Notes under the pieces: generated by a model
Told to the model about the DNA's origin: nothing
The model's database searches: none
Seen by the model: only the letters and a program-made list of their open reading frames with translations
Made by a program: the position numbers and the translations under genes
From: Halorubrum vacuolatum
Lineage (GTDB): Archaea; Halobacteriota; Halobacteria; Halobacteriales; Haloferacaceae
Assembly: GCF_900188065.1 (NCBI RefSeq)
Contig: NZ_FZNQ01000014.1
Span: 1-64,000, forward strand
Length of the DNA: 64,000 bases
Direction: 5' to 3'
In this document: in pieces, positions 25,224 through 34,013 of the stretch
Layout: the number at the start of each line of letters is the position of its first letter
Numbering within the stretch: the first letter of the stretch is position 1

Positions 25224-26249
25224 TCAGTCCTCAAGCACCGCCTGCTCGGGTAGGGTCCCGTCCAGCCCTTCGCGTTCGCGGATCCCATAGAGCGTCTCCC
25301 ATCTCGCGGCCAGTTCGTACTCTGCGAGCGCGGCCAACAGGAGTTCGCCCGGACCCGCATACGTGATGGTCCCGAAGGCCCACGTCGAGGTGCCGCTCGG
25401 GAGGGGTTTCTGTTCACGCGGTCGCCGGAAGGAAAGCGCACCGCCCAACGACTGTTGGGTGGCGATCGAGACGTCCCGGGCCTCCTCGAAGCGGTTGAGC
25501 GGAAATTCACGGCTGTCACCCACGAGCAGGCCACGATCACCACCCTCGAGAACGCGTTTCACGTCCGTTCGTCCCGCCTCGATCAGAAGCGAGATGACGT
25601 CGATGGAGGAGCCCTCGCCGTTGATGATGTCCACGTAGCGAACGATGCGGCCGCCATGGTCCGGAAACGGCTCGTTTCCGGCGGGTTCCGTCGGTTCGTA
25701 CTCAAGCACGCCGGAGGTGGAGATGGTCGCGTCGACACCTTGGGCGAGAAGGACGCCGTCCAGCGTGATGCTGGAGGCGGTCACCAACCTGACGTCACCG
25801 GGTTCGTTCGCATCGCTCGCCTCAAGGGCGATAGGTATCGGGCCGAAGGGACGTTCGGCGATGGCGGCGACGACTGCAAGGGCGTCATCGACACGTTCGT
25901 CGGCGAGAAACGCCGCCGAGGCGACGAGCGTCCCCGTGTCTTCGGTGGGGTCGTAGCCGACGCGGCTGGTCAGCGTGGCGATTCGGGCGCGGATCTGCTC
26001 AAGCCGTGTATCGACATCGCCCCGCTCGAGTTCGGCTTTCCCCGTCGGTGTCAGCCGTCGCCCCTGTCCGGGCACCTTCTCGGTCAGCCCGAGCTCATCG
26101 AGGTTCGAGAGCGACAGCCTGATCGTCCGATCCTTGATATCGTACCCGTGGAGCTGCAACAGCTCGAACAGCTGGATGCTCCCGATCGGCCCGTGTCGAT
26201 CGACCAATCGAAGGAGGTCATACGTTCGCCTGTCGAGATCCGGCGCCAT
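25224..26249 (-). CDS. NrpR-like transcriptional regulator (winged helix plus NrpR/DUF128 domain)
   Basis: The 341-residue protein has an N-terminal winged helix (about 1-70: YDLLRLVDRHGPIGSIQLFE and GYDIKDRTIRLSLSNLDELG) with the wing GQGRRLTPTGKAEL. One regulatory domain follows (about 95-320: RVGYDPTEDTGTLVAS..., GVLEYEP..., DIINGEGSSIDVISLLI...). Methanogen NrpR represses nitrogen genes and senses 2-oxoglutarate; it commonly has two such domains, here there is one. It lies between the transporter operon and the divergent ureohydrolase, so I infer that it controls this cluster. Confidence 0.8.
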   Translation of the reverse strand: MAPDLDRRTYDLLRLVDRHGPIGSIQLFELLQLHGYDIKDRTIRLSLSNLDELGLTEKVPGQGRRLTPTGKAELERGDVDTRLEQIRARIATLTSRVGYDPTEDTGTLVASAAFLADERVDDALAVVAAIAERPFGPIPIALEASDANEPGDVRLVTASSITLDGVLLAQGVDATISTSGVLEYEPTEPAGNEPFPDHGGRIVRYVDIINGEGSSIDVISLLIEAGRTDVKRVLEGGDRGLLVGDSREFPLNRFEEARDVSIATQQSLGGALSFRRPREQKPLPSGTSTWAFGTITYAGPGELLLAALAEYELAARWETLYGIREREGLDGTLPEQAVLED

Positions 26250-26323
26250 CGATATCGTACTACTGGGGAAGCAGTGTAACCAAGGTTTGGTTTCGGTCGT
26301 TCGTGGTCCACGGTCACGGGATA

Positions 26324-26368
26324 CGCTTTTATACGCTGGAACGGATAGTGAGGTGGCAACGTATTGCC
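26324..26368. promoter_or_regulatory. Shared two-way TATA element and inverted repeat
   Basis: CGCTTTTATACGC at about 26323-26335 reads as a TATA box on the plus strand (TTTTATAC) and on the minus strand (GTATAAAAG). It therefore can serve both the NrpR-like gene (start 26249) and the ureohydrolase operon. At 26355-26368, where plus-strand RNA should begin, lies the inverted repeat GGCAA-CGTA-TTGCC, a candidate operator. Confidence 0.55.
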
Positions 26369-26381
26369 GGCATAACAAACG

Positions 26382-26477
26382 ATGACACTAACACCACCAC
26401 CGACCGATACCGGAGCTAGGACGCGTCAGCGGGAACGGACCGCAGCGTCGATCCGTGGAGGCGAACGGGATGGCTGA
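26382..26477 (+). CDS. Possible 31-codon leader ORF overlapping the ureohydrolase start
   Basis: ATG at 26382 opens a 31-residue frame (MTLTPPPTDTGARTRQRERT onward) that stops at 26475-26477, inside the first codons of the ureohydrolase (ATG at 26470). The overlap ATGGCTGA would couple or attenuate translation of the main gene. It has an arginine-rich content (RTRQRERT..., IRGGERDG), which is curious next to a guanidino-compound hydrolase. It may be only a chance frame; there is no homology evidence. Confidence 0.3.
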   Translation: MTLTPPPTDTGARTRQRERTAASIRGGERDG

Positions 26478-27474
26478 GCCGTCACGGGCGGCCGCGTTCC
26501 GAAACGCGACGACGGGTGCGTCCGTCGAGCTCTCTTACGCGGGGATCTCGACGTTTCTCAAGGGAGCGCCACGGGACGTGGAGGACGTGAGCGATGTCGA
26601 CGCCGCAGCCCTCGGGATCCCGTACGACGGGGCGGTTTCGAATCGTCCGGGAGCGCGCTACGGGCCCGAAGCGATCCGCCGGGCAAGCGGCTGGTGGGCG
26701 TATCTCTCCGATTACAAGGGCGGGCTCACGAACATGTGGACGGGGAAGCAGGTGAACTTCGATGACCTCACCGTCGCCGACTGCGGCGACGTGCCCGTCT
26801 TCCCGATGGACGAGGAGCTGACCGCGGAGAGCATCCGGGCCCACGTGGCGACCGTCGCCGAACGGACGTTTCCGGTGATACTCGGCGGCGATCACTACTG
26901 CACGTTCCCGGCGGTGAACGGGTTCGCCGAGGGCGCCGGCCACGACCGTGTCGGATTCGTCCAGATAGACGCACACACCGATACCGTCTCCGAGAGCCCG
27001 GTCTTCGGAACCGACTTCCACGGGTCGAGCACGGCGCTGATCGCCGACTCGCCACACACCGAGTTCGCGGACGTCTCCCAGGTCGGGATCCGTGGCTATG
27101 AGAGCCCCGACTTCTTCGAGTTCGCCGACGAGACGGGGCTCAACCTCTACACGATGCGCGAGGTCGACGAGCGGGGGATCGAAGCGGTCGTGGCGGACGC
27201 CGTCGCGGCGGCCGCCGCGGACACCGATGCGGTTTACGTTTCCTTCGACATCGACGGGATCGATCCGAGCGTCGCCCCCGGAACCGGAACGCCGGTCCCC
27301 GGGGGGCTCACCGCCAGACAGGCGCTGCAGACGATGGAGGTGCTCGGGGCATCAGAGGACGTCGGGGCCGTTGACCTGATGGAGGTCGCACCGCAATATG
27401 ATCCCACTGGTGGAACACCGCGGCTCGCGTCGTACCTTCTCGTCACGCTGTTGGAACGGCAGTTCGCGGAATGA
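26470..27474 (+). CDS. Agmatinase / ureohydrolase-family Mn enzyme
   Basis: The 334-residue protein has every metal ligand of the arginase/agmatinase family: His142 (GGDHYC), Asp167, His169 and Asp171 (QIDAHTDT), Asp260 and Asp262 (SFDIDGIDP). It would remove urea from agmatine or another guanidino acid or amine; the substrate loop is not diagnostic. A GTG at 26455 is an alternative start. It is divergent from the NrpR-like regulator and 23 bases upstream of an aminotransferase gene, together forming the catabolic half of the transporter cluster. Confidence 0.88.
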   Translation: MAEPSRAAAFRNATTGASVELSYAGISTFLKGAPRDVEDVSDVDAAALGIPYDGAVSNRPGARYGPEAIRRASGWWAYLSDYKGGLTNMWTGKQVNFDDLTVADCGDVPVFPMDEELTAESIRAHVATVAERTFPVILGGDHYCTFPAVNGFAEGAGHDRVGFVQIDAHTDTVSESPVFGTDFHGSSTALIADSPHTEFADVSQVGIRGYESPDFFEFADETGLNLYTMREVDERGIEAVVADAVAAAAADTDAVYVSFDIDGIDPSVAPGTGTPVPGGLTARQALQTMEVLGASEDVGAVDLMEVAPQYDPTGGTPRLASYLLVTLLERQFAE

Positions 27475-27496
27475 TCCGTGCCACGGTGAGCAAATC

Positions 27497-28663
27497 ATGA
27501 ACGACCAACCGAACCGAAACGCGACGATCGGTGCCGAGCGGACGAGCGGCGTGGCGGAATCGGTCATCCGGGAGATGACCCGCGAGGCGATCCGGAACGA
27601 CGCGATCAACCTCTCACAGGGTATTCCGGACGAAGACGAGACGCCTCCCGAGATCAAAGCCGCCGCCAAGGAGGCGATCGACACCGACAGCCAGTATACG
27701 ATCACGTGGGGATATCCGGCGCTCCGTGAGGCCGTCTCCGAGCGCTACGCCGAGTGGAAAGGGGTCACCTACGATCCCGAAACCGAGGTCACGGTCACGA
27801 CCGGAACCAGCGAGGCGATCATGTCGACGCTGCTCTCGCTGGCCGGGCCCGGGGACGGGGTGATCTACTTCGAGCCCGTGTATGAAAGCTACATCCCGGC
27901 GAGTCAGTTCGCCGGCGCGACGCCCATCCCGATCGACATCACCGACGGGCTCGAGATCGACGCCGACGAACTCGTCGAGGCGGCCAAACGGGCACGGATC
28001 CTGGTGTTGAACACGCCGATGAACCCGACCGGGAAGGTGTTCAGCCGCGAGGAACTCGAACTGATCGAGACGGTCGCGGTCGAACACGACCTGATCGTCT
28101 TGACCGACGAGATCTACGAGCATATCGTCTATGACGAGTTCGTGAGCCCGGTCGAGATCGGTGACCTCGCCGAGCGAACGGTGGTCTGTACCGGCATGTC
28201 GAAGACGTTCAGCGTCACCGGGTGGCGGATCGGCTTCTGTCTGGCGCCGGAACACCTCTCCGCGGAGCTCCGGAAGGTCCACGACTACACGAGCGTCTGC
28301 GCGCCGACACCGTTTCAGCGGGCCGGCGTCGAGGCGTTAATGCTTCCCGACAGCTACTACACGGAGCTCGCGGCCTCCTACGAGCGGCGACGGGACCTGC
28401 TGTATGACGGACTCCGGCGGGTCGGCCTCGATCCGGTGAAACCGAACGGAGCCTACTATCTCCTGACGCGGTATCCGACCGACGAGACGGATCGGGAGTT
28501 CTGTTATCGACTGATCCGCGAGGCGGGCGTGGCGGCCGTGCCGGGGCGCAGCTTCTACACCGATCCGGACGCGACCGCGGACTGGGTTCGGTTTACCTTC
28601 TCTCGGAATCGAGAGACGCTGGAGGAGGCGATAGACCGGCTCCGAAAGAACCGCTGGTGGTAA
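27497..28663 (+). CDS. PLP-dependent aminotransferase, class I/II
   Basis: The 388-residue fold-type I aminotransferase starts MNDQPNRNATIGAERTSGV. It shows the substrate loop INLSQGIPDED, the aspartate of LNTPMNPTGKV and VLTDEIYEHIVYDE, and the Schiff-base lysine at about 236 (GMSKTFSVTGWR). A C-terminal arginine in DWVRFTFSRN probably binds the substrate carboxylate. With the upstream ureohydrolase and the nitrilase it could convert an amine or amino acid to an oxo acid. It is 22 bases after the ureohydrolase gene. Confidence 0.9.
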   Translation: MNDQPNRNATIGAERTSGVAESVIREMTREAIRNDAINLSQGIPDEDETPPEIKAAAKEAIDTDSQYTITWGYPALREAVSERYAEWKGVTYDPETEVTVTTGTSEAIMSTLLSLAGPGDGVIYFEPVYESYIPASQFAGATPIPIDITDGLEIDADELVEAAKRARILVLNTPMNPTGKVFSREELELIETVAVEHDLIVLTDEIYEHIVYDEFVSPVEIGDLAERTVVCTGMSKTFSVTGWRIGFCLAPEHLSAELRKVHDYTSVCAPTPFQRAGVEALMLPDSYYTELAASYERRRDLLYDGLRRVGLDPVKPNGAYYLLTRYPTDETDREFCYRLIREAGVAAVPGRSFYTDPDATADWVRFTFSRNRETLEEAIDRLRKNRWW

Positions 28664-28724
28664 GACGACCCGACCCCGGACGGGATGCGTCACGTTTTAC
28701 CGCGCAACCGCGCTACCGACTGAT

Positions 28725-29330
28725 ATGCCCGTTCCGGCCGTGGTGTCGCTCGATCCGACGACGTACGCGCTGTTCGTGCTGGCGGCCGTAACGTTGATCG
28801 TAACCCCCGGGCCGGACACGCTCTTCGTGCTCTCACGCGGCCTTGAGGACCGTGGGCTCGGCCTCCGTGCTGCCGGCGGCGTAACGCTCGGGATCCTCTT
28901 TCACACCGCGCTCGTCGTCGCGGGGCTCGCCGCGCTCTACCGTCGCGTCCCCGGCGCGGAGCGAGCGGTGACGCTCGTCGGCGGGCTCTACCTCTGTTAT
29001 CTCGGGCTTGCGTCCCTTCGATCCGCTGGCGGCGACGAAACCCCCGAGGAGGGCGGCCTCAGACAGGGCTTCCTCGTCAACGCGCTGAACCCGCAGGTCG
29101 CGCTCTTTTTTCTCGCCTTCCTGCCCGGCTTCGCCGCGGGCGGAGGGGGGTCAGCAATCGCGGCACTCGGCGGGACCTACGCCGCGCTCACCGCCGTCTA
29201 TCTCGGCTTAGTCGCGCTCGCGGCGAACGCCGCTGCACGCCTGCTCACGGCCGATTCGACACAGATCTGGCTGGACCGAGTCGCCGGCGGGGTGCTCCTC
29301 GCGCTCGGGGGCTGGTTACTGCTGACGTGA
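28725..29330 (+). CDS. LysE/RhtB-family amino-acid exporter
   Basis: The 201-residue membrane protein has about six helices, with the family's early TLIVTPGPDTLFVLSRGL motif and a GGLYLCYLGLASLR helix. LysE proteins export amino acids. CGTTTTAC at 28694-28700 is 28 bases upstream of the ATG, so this gene has its own promoter and may not belong to the nitrogen cluster despite its position. Confidence 0.87.
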   Translation: MPVPAVVSLDPTTYALFVLAAVTLIVTPGPDTLFVLSRGLEDRGLGLRAAGGVTLGILFHTALVVAGLAALYRRVPGAERAVTLVGGLYLCYLGLASLRSAGGDETPEEGGLRQGFLVNALNPQVALFFLAFLPGFAAGGGGSAIAALGGTYAALTAVYLGLVALAANAAARLLTADSTQIWLDRVAGGVLLALGGWLLLT

Positions 29331-29379
29331 GCGGTTCCGCCTCCGAAAGCCGTAATCCAGCGGGCCGTGAGGATCGGGT

Positions 29380-30453
29380 ATGGACGCGCGAATCAGGGAA
29401 CACGCGGAGATAATCGCGGACCACTCCACGGGGATCGAAGCCGGCGACAACGTCGTCATCCAGCTGCCGAAGGAAGCGGAGGAACTCGCGGTCGCGTTAC
29501 ACGAGATCTGTGGGGATCGCGGGGCGAACCCCATCTACCTCAACTACTCCGCTCGCGCCCAGCGAGCATATAAACGGGCCGCCGACGCGTTCGAGGAGCC
29601 CGGTCACCGTCACGCGCTGTACGCGGAGACGGACGTCTTCATCATCGCCCGCGGCGGCGAGAACGTGACCGAGGACGCCGACGTCGACCCCGGGACGAAC
29701 GCCGCGTACAACCGCGCGATGGAGGAGGTGAAACGCGAGCGGCTCTCGAAGACCTGGTGTCTCACCCAGTTTCCGACCGCGAGCCACGCCCAACTGGCCG
29801 GGATGAGCACCGAGGCGTACGAGAACTTCGTCTGGGACGCCGTCTCGCTCGATTGGGACGCCCAGCGCGAACTGCAGGCGGAAATGGTCGAGATCCTCAA
29901 CGAGGCTGACGAGGTCCGGATCCGCTCAGGGGAAGGGACAGACCTGCGGATGCGGCTGTCGGGTAACGAGGCGCTCAACGACTACGGCGAGGCGAACCTC
30001 CCCGGTGGCGAGGTGTTTACCGCCCCGGTCCGCGACAGCGTCGAGGGGGAGGTCCACTTCGACCTTCCGTTATATCGATACGGCCGTGAGATCGACGGTG
30101 TCCGTCTCCGATTTGAGGAAGGAAGGGTCGTCTCACACGCCGCCGAGCGCAACGAGGAGCTGTTGACGGGGATCCTCGACACCGACGAGGGGTCGCGGTA
30201 TCTCGGCGAACTCGGGATCGGCATGAACCGACAGATCGACCGGTTCACGTATAACATGCTCTTCGATGAGAAGATGGGCGACACCGTTCACATGGCCGTC
30301 GGGTCCGCCTACCCGGAGACCGTCGGCGAGGGGAACGAGTTGAACGAGTCCGGGGAGCACGTGGACATGATCGTCGACATGAGCGAGGACTCCGTCATCG
30401 AGGTCGATGGGGAAGTCGTCCAGCGCGACGGGACGTTCGTCTTCGAGGAGTGA
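29380..30453 (+). CDS. M29-family aminopeptidase
   Basis: The 357-residue metalloprotease of the thermophilic aminopeptidase (AmpS/M29) family shows the N-terminal MDARIREHAEIIADHSTGI. Metal-ligand blocks follow: GEVFTAPVRDSVEGEVHFD, GMNRQIDRFTYNMLFDEKMG and DTVHMAVGSAYPE. It cleaves N-terminal residues from peptides in the cytosol. Here it sits after the LysE exporter with a gap of 49 bases on the same strand. Confidence 0.9.
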   Translation: MDARIREHAEIIADHSTGIEAGDNVVIQLPKEAEELAVALHEICGDRGANPIYLNYSARAQRAYKRAADAFEEPGHRHALYAETDVFIIARGGENVTEDADVDPGTNAAYNRAMEEVKRERLSKTWCLTQFPTASHAQLAGMSTEAYENFVWDAVSLDWDAQRELQAEMVEILNEADEVRIRSGEGTDLRMRLSGNEALNDYGEANLPGGEVFTAPVRDSVEGEVHFDLPLYRYGREIDGVRLRFEEGRVVSHAAERNEELLTGILDTDEGSRYLGELGIGMNRQIDRFTYNMLFDEKMGDTVHMAVGSAYPETVGEGNELNESGEHVDMIVDMSEDSVIEVDGEVVQRDGTFVFEE

Positions 30454-30477
30454 GGGACCAACGGGCCGGTGCGCGAT

Positions 30478-30846
30478 TCAGGCGTTTACAAACGGCCGCC
30501 AGCCCTCCCACCTGAGGATCCGCTCCGCACGGTCGGCGTCCGCGAGCAGGACGTTCTTTTTTCCGGGCAGATCATCGCTTGCGAGGGATCGAGGGATCGC
30601 GAGCGTGCCGCTCGGCACGCCGTCGTCGCCGGATACCGGGATGTGTCCCTGCCCGAGTTTCATCACGAGCGGGGCGTCGAGCCGTTCGACCCCCTCGCCG
30701 TCCGCGTAGAGCTGTTCGTTGACGTGTTCGTGGTCGGCCCGCTGAATGACGGCCCGGTCGCCGTCGTGGGGTTCCACGTACAGTTCCCCCAGGTAGTAGC
30801 CGCTTGAGAAGCGTTCGAACATTCTGTGCGTGTCATGCTCTGACAT
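30478..30846 (-). CDS. Small haloarchaeal protein of unknown function (DUF5802-like)
   Basis: The 122-residue protein begins MSEHDTHRMFERFSSGYYLG and contains HVNEQLYADGEGVERLDAPL, a pattern I recall as the haloarchaeal DUF5802 family. No catalytic motif can be named. An alternative start is the Met at residue 9. It is convergent with the M29 peptidase and divergent from the methyltransferase at 30963. Confidence 0.72.
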   Translation of the reverse strand: MSEHDTHRMFERFSSGYYLGELYVEPHDGDRAVIQRADHEHVNEQLYADGEGVERLDAPLVMKLGQGHIPVSGDDGVPSGTLAIPRSLASDDLPGKKNVLLADADRAERILRWEGWRPFVNA

Positions 30847-30962
30847 AGAGAGGGATAAGCGTTGCCGGGAACGTTTATATCGGCGTGCAAATCCGCCGCT
30901 GCGCGACTACCCGGGAGCGACATCGGGTGAGTATTTAATAACAGGACGGCCGTTCCGCCTCC

Positions 30963-31763
30963 ATGACCCAACCCGCGGACGAGGACCGAAACCGGTGGGA
31001 TGCCGCGGCGTACGATACGGACGTGTCGTTCGTCACCGAGTACGGTGGCGATCTTCTCCCGCTTTTGGATCCGGCCCCCGGGGAGCGAATCCTCGATGTC
31101 GGCTGTGGAACCGGCCACCTCACCGCGGAGATCGCGGATGCCGGTGCGGCGGTGGTCGGGGTCGACGCGGCAGCGGACATGATCGCGGCGGCCCGCCGGG
31201 AGTATCCCGACCTGTCGTTTCGACAAGTCGACGCACGCGAACTCGATCGCGCCACGGAGACGGTGCTCGCAGAGCCGTTTGACGCCGTCTTCTCGAACGC
31301 GGCGTTACACTGGATCCGCGAACAGGACCGCGCGCTGTCGGCGATCGCCGCCGTGCTCCGACCGGGCGGACGGTTCGTCGCCGAGTTCGGGGGCGCCGGC
31401 AACGTGGCTGCCATCGTTGAGGCGACACGGGCCGAACTCGCCGCGCGCGGCTACGACGGGGAAAACCCGTGGTACTTTCCGACGATCGGCGAACACGCGA
31501 GTCGGCTCGAATCGGCGGGATTCGAGGTGCGGCACGCGACGCTTTTCGACCGTCCAACCCCCCTCGACGGCGGTCCGGACGGCCTCGTCAACTGGCTCGC
31601 AGCCTTCGGTGACGGATTACTCTCGCCCGCACCGGCGGAGCAGCGGGAGGCCATCATGGACGCCGTCGCCGATCGGCTCCGTGAGGAACGGTTCGACGAG
31701 GAGGATCGGATGTGGACGGCAGACTATCGGCGTCTCAGGTTCCTCGCGGTAAGATCGGAGTGA
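30963..31763 (+). CDS. Class I SAM-dependent methyltransferase
   Basis: The 266-residue protein has motif I ILDVGCGTGHLTAEI (about 42-56), motif II VVGVDAAADMIAAA, and the acidic-aromatic AVFSNAALHWI, a trans-aconitate methyltransferase-like pattern. The substrate is unknown. GTATTTAATA at 30931-30940 is 27 bases upstream, so translation is leaderless. It converges with the pterin gene at 31812. Confidence 0.88.
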   Translation: MTQPADEDRNRWDAAAYDTDVSFVTEYGGDLLPLLDPAPGERILDVGCGTGHLTAEIADAGAAVVGVDAAADMIAAARREYPDLSFRQVDARELDRATETVLAEPFDAVFSNAALHWIREQDRALSAIAAVLRPGGRFVAEFGGAGNVAAIVEATRAELAARGYDGENPWYFPTIGEHASRLESAGFEVRHATLFDRPTPLDGGPDGLVNWLAAFGDGLLSPAPAEQREAIMDAVADRLREERFDEEDRMWTADYRRLRFLAVRSE

Positions 31764-31811
31764 TCGATCAGGCCGGAGTCAACGGGGGCCGAGACGTGAA
31801 GGACGGAGGGA

Positions 31812-32531
31812 TCACCGTGAGGATCCGGCCCCCCATCGACCGACGGCGACCTCGGAGCCATCGTCGAGGCCGTCGCGTCGCCCGTCGAGCACGTCGAAGC
31901 GGTCCCCACGCCGACGTTCGAGCCACCGGAGCAGCCGCGCGGCCCACCGCAGCTTTTTGACCTTCATCGCGTCAACCGTCGGATCGTCGAACGACCAGCC
32001 GGGAAAGACGAGCCGTTCGGCACCGACGTGGTCGGCGAGGAAGGCCGCACGGTCGCCGTCGGTGAACCCTCCGAAGTTGCGTACGGGGCCACGCGGGGCG
32101 ACCTGCGTCGTTACGAGGGTCGACGTCGCGTCGTATTCGGGGAGCCATTCCCGAACCGTCGGGATGTTGTCGCCATGCGCATGGGCGACCACCGGCACGC
32201 CCTGTGCGGTCAGTTCGGCACCCGTCTCCGGGTTCTTATCCAGGTCGGTGACCATGCAGTCCACGTCGACCCCGGCATCGATCAGCACGTCCGCGGCCGT
32301 CGAGGCGGCGACGACGACGTCCGCTGAACGGGCGAGCCCCAACTCGTCGGGAAGGGTGGGCGCGGCGCCCGTGATCGCCACCGTCACCCCTTGCCAGTCG
32401 GCGAACCGGTCGAGGACGAACGGGGTCGCGAACTCGACGGCGACGTCGCGAGCGCGTTCGTCGGCCGCCCGCCCGAAGCCGAAGTCGGCGATGATCGTCT
32501 CATAGACCGGTTCGAACTCCTCGAAGTTCAT
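31812..32531 (-). CDS. 6-hydroxymethylpterin diphosphokinase, archaeal MptE type (DUF115)
   Basis: The 239-residue protein starts MNFEEFEPVYETIIADFGFG and contains VAITGAAPTLPDEL, ADVVVAASTAADVLIDAGV and VDCMVTDLDKNPETG. These are the marks of the MptE-like family that activates hydroxymethyl-dihydropterin for folate- or methanopterin-type cofactors. The start at 32531 is preferred over the frame opening at 32618. The next gene upstream on the same strand is a dihydropteroate synthase-like gene, the next step in the pathway. Confidence 0.88.
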   Translation of the reverse strand: MNFEEFEPVYETIIADFGFGRAADERARDVAVEFATPFVLDRFADWQGVTVAITGAAPTLPDELGLARSADVVVAASTAADVLIDAGVDVDCMVTDLDKNPETGAELTAQGVPVVAHAHGDNIPTVREWLPEYDATSTLVTTQVAPRGPVRNFGGFTDGDRAAFLADHVGAERLVFPGWSFDDPTVDAMKVKKLRWAARLLRWLERRRGDRFDVLDGRRDGLDDGSEVAVGRWGAGSSR

Positions 32532-32690
32532 CTGCCGGTCACCGTCAGCCTCCCCGGGCGACGCGCTCGTGAGTGCTGCCGCTCCCGGGCGAAAATATTG
32601 TATGGGCCGGAGTGGCACAGAGTACCCCTACCCGCGTGCCCCTCCAGCGTCCAGTCGAATGATTGTCCACACTGTGGCATAAACTTTCTC

Positions 32691-33887
32691 TTACTTGAGG
32701 GCGTCCCCGACGTCGTCCAAAACGTCTCCGAGGGGCGTTGAAACGTCCAAAGCAACGGATTTCGACGTTTCGATCGCTGCCGGCGTCCCGATGAGGAGTC
32801 CACGGCGACCCGTATTGCCCTCGGAGGCGGCCTCACCGCTCCCCTCGGGCGGCCCTCCGACCCCGGCGGCCGGGACGAACTGTGCGCCGCCTTCGGTCAT
32901 CGCTGCACGTAATGCGCCTGCTTCCTCCGCGCTCAAGCCAGCGAGCTCGTAGACGCCGACGACGGCGTGGTCGACCTCGGCCGGGTCGGCCCCGAGACGG
33001 TCGAAATGGCGTGCCGCCTCCCGGGTCGTCGTCACGTCAAGCGCCTCGACCGACGGCTCGCCGGGGCGTTTGAAACGGTCACGGGCGAACTCCGCCCCGA
33101 TGATCGCCGCATCGCGGGTCTCCGCCACGTCGTGGGTGCGGATCACGTGTGCGCCGCGCTCGACGGCCATCGATGTCGCCGCCAGCGAGACGGGTAAGGC
33201 CTCGTCGGTGTCGCGTCCAGCGAGCGTGCGGAGGAACGTCTTGCGGTTGATCGAGACGAGGATCGGCCGCCCGTAGCCACGGAACTCCCGGAGCCGTCTG
33301 AAGGTGTCGCGGTCGTCCTCGAGCGTCGCCGTCTCCGACCAGCGCCCGAACGCCGGGTCGAGGATCGTCTTGTCGGTGAACCCGCCGTTCGAGAGCGCCT
33401 CGTAGACCGCGTCGACGCCGTCGACCGCACCGGGTCGTTCGAGATCGGGCGGGGAGGCCATCTTGGCGACGGCGACGTCGTGTGCGTCACAGACGCGGGC
33501 CATCTCGGGATCGGCGAAGCCGCAGACGTCGTTGACCATGTCGAACCCGCGGGCGAGCGCCTCGTCGGCGACCTCGTGATAGCGGGTCTCGATGGACCAG
33601 ACGGCGTCGCCGGAGACGGATTCCATCGTCTCGATCGCGACGTCAAGTCGTTCCAGTTCCTCGTCGGCGCTGAGCACGTCGAGCTCCTTGTTCGCCGATT
33701 CGAGGCCGACGTCGACGATATCGGCCCCCTCGCCGATCAGCTCCTCGTCGACGTAGGCGGCCGCCTCGTCGGGCTCGTCGTAGACGCTCGGGTCGTACGG
33801 CGACTCCTCGGAGACGTTCAACACGCCCATGATCCGTGGTGGGTAGTCGTCGCCGATCCCGAGGCCTGCGGCGTCCACGTTTCGCAT
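32691..33887 (-). CDS. Dihydropteroate synthase-like protein
   Basis: The 398-residue protein has a TIM-barrel of the pterin-binding type: RIMGVLNVSEESPYDP at the start, GADIVDVGLESAN, FDMVNDVCGFADPEM, ILDPAFGRWSET and GAHVIRTHDVAETRDA. A long C-terminal extension (about 285-398) lies outside the usual DHPS. It joins hydroxymethylpterin diphosphate to an aminobenzoate-type acceptor. It is 159 bases upstream of the MptE-like gene and on the same strand. Confidence 0.85.
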   Translation of the reverse strand: MRNVDAAGLGIGDDYPPRIMGVLNVSEESPYDPSVYDEPDEAAAYVDEELIGEGADIVDVGLESANKELDVLSADEELERLDVAIETMESVSGDAVWSIETRYHEVADEALARGFDMVNDVCGFADPEMARVCDAHDVAVAKMASPPDLERPGAVDGVDAVYEALSNGGFTDKTILDPAFGRWSETATLEDDRDTFRRLREFRGYGRPILVSINRKTFLRTLAGRDTDEALPVSLAATSMAVERGAHVIRTHDVAETRDAAIIGAEFARDRFKRPGEPSVEALDVTTTREAARHFDRLGADPAEVDHAVVGVYELAGLSAEEAGALRAAMTEGGAQFVPAAGVGGPPEGSGEAASEGNTGRRGLLIGTPAAIETSKSVALDVSTPLGDVLDDVGDALK

Positions 33888-34013
33888 ATCCGTATCACGG
33901 GTGGAAGGCGTATAGCACCCTCGAAAGCGGCGGTCGAACGGGTTGGCTTCTGCCTGAAAAACCCGCCGATCGGGAGGGACGCCCTTTTATTCGCGCCCGG
34001 CGGATCCTCGGGT

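Noticed and set aside
29380-30453. Aminopeptidase and LysE exporter as part of the nitrogen cluster
   Set aside because: The exporter has its own promoter and there is no coupling with the aminotransferase; I keep them outside until expression data show otherwise.
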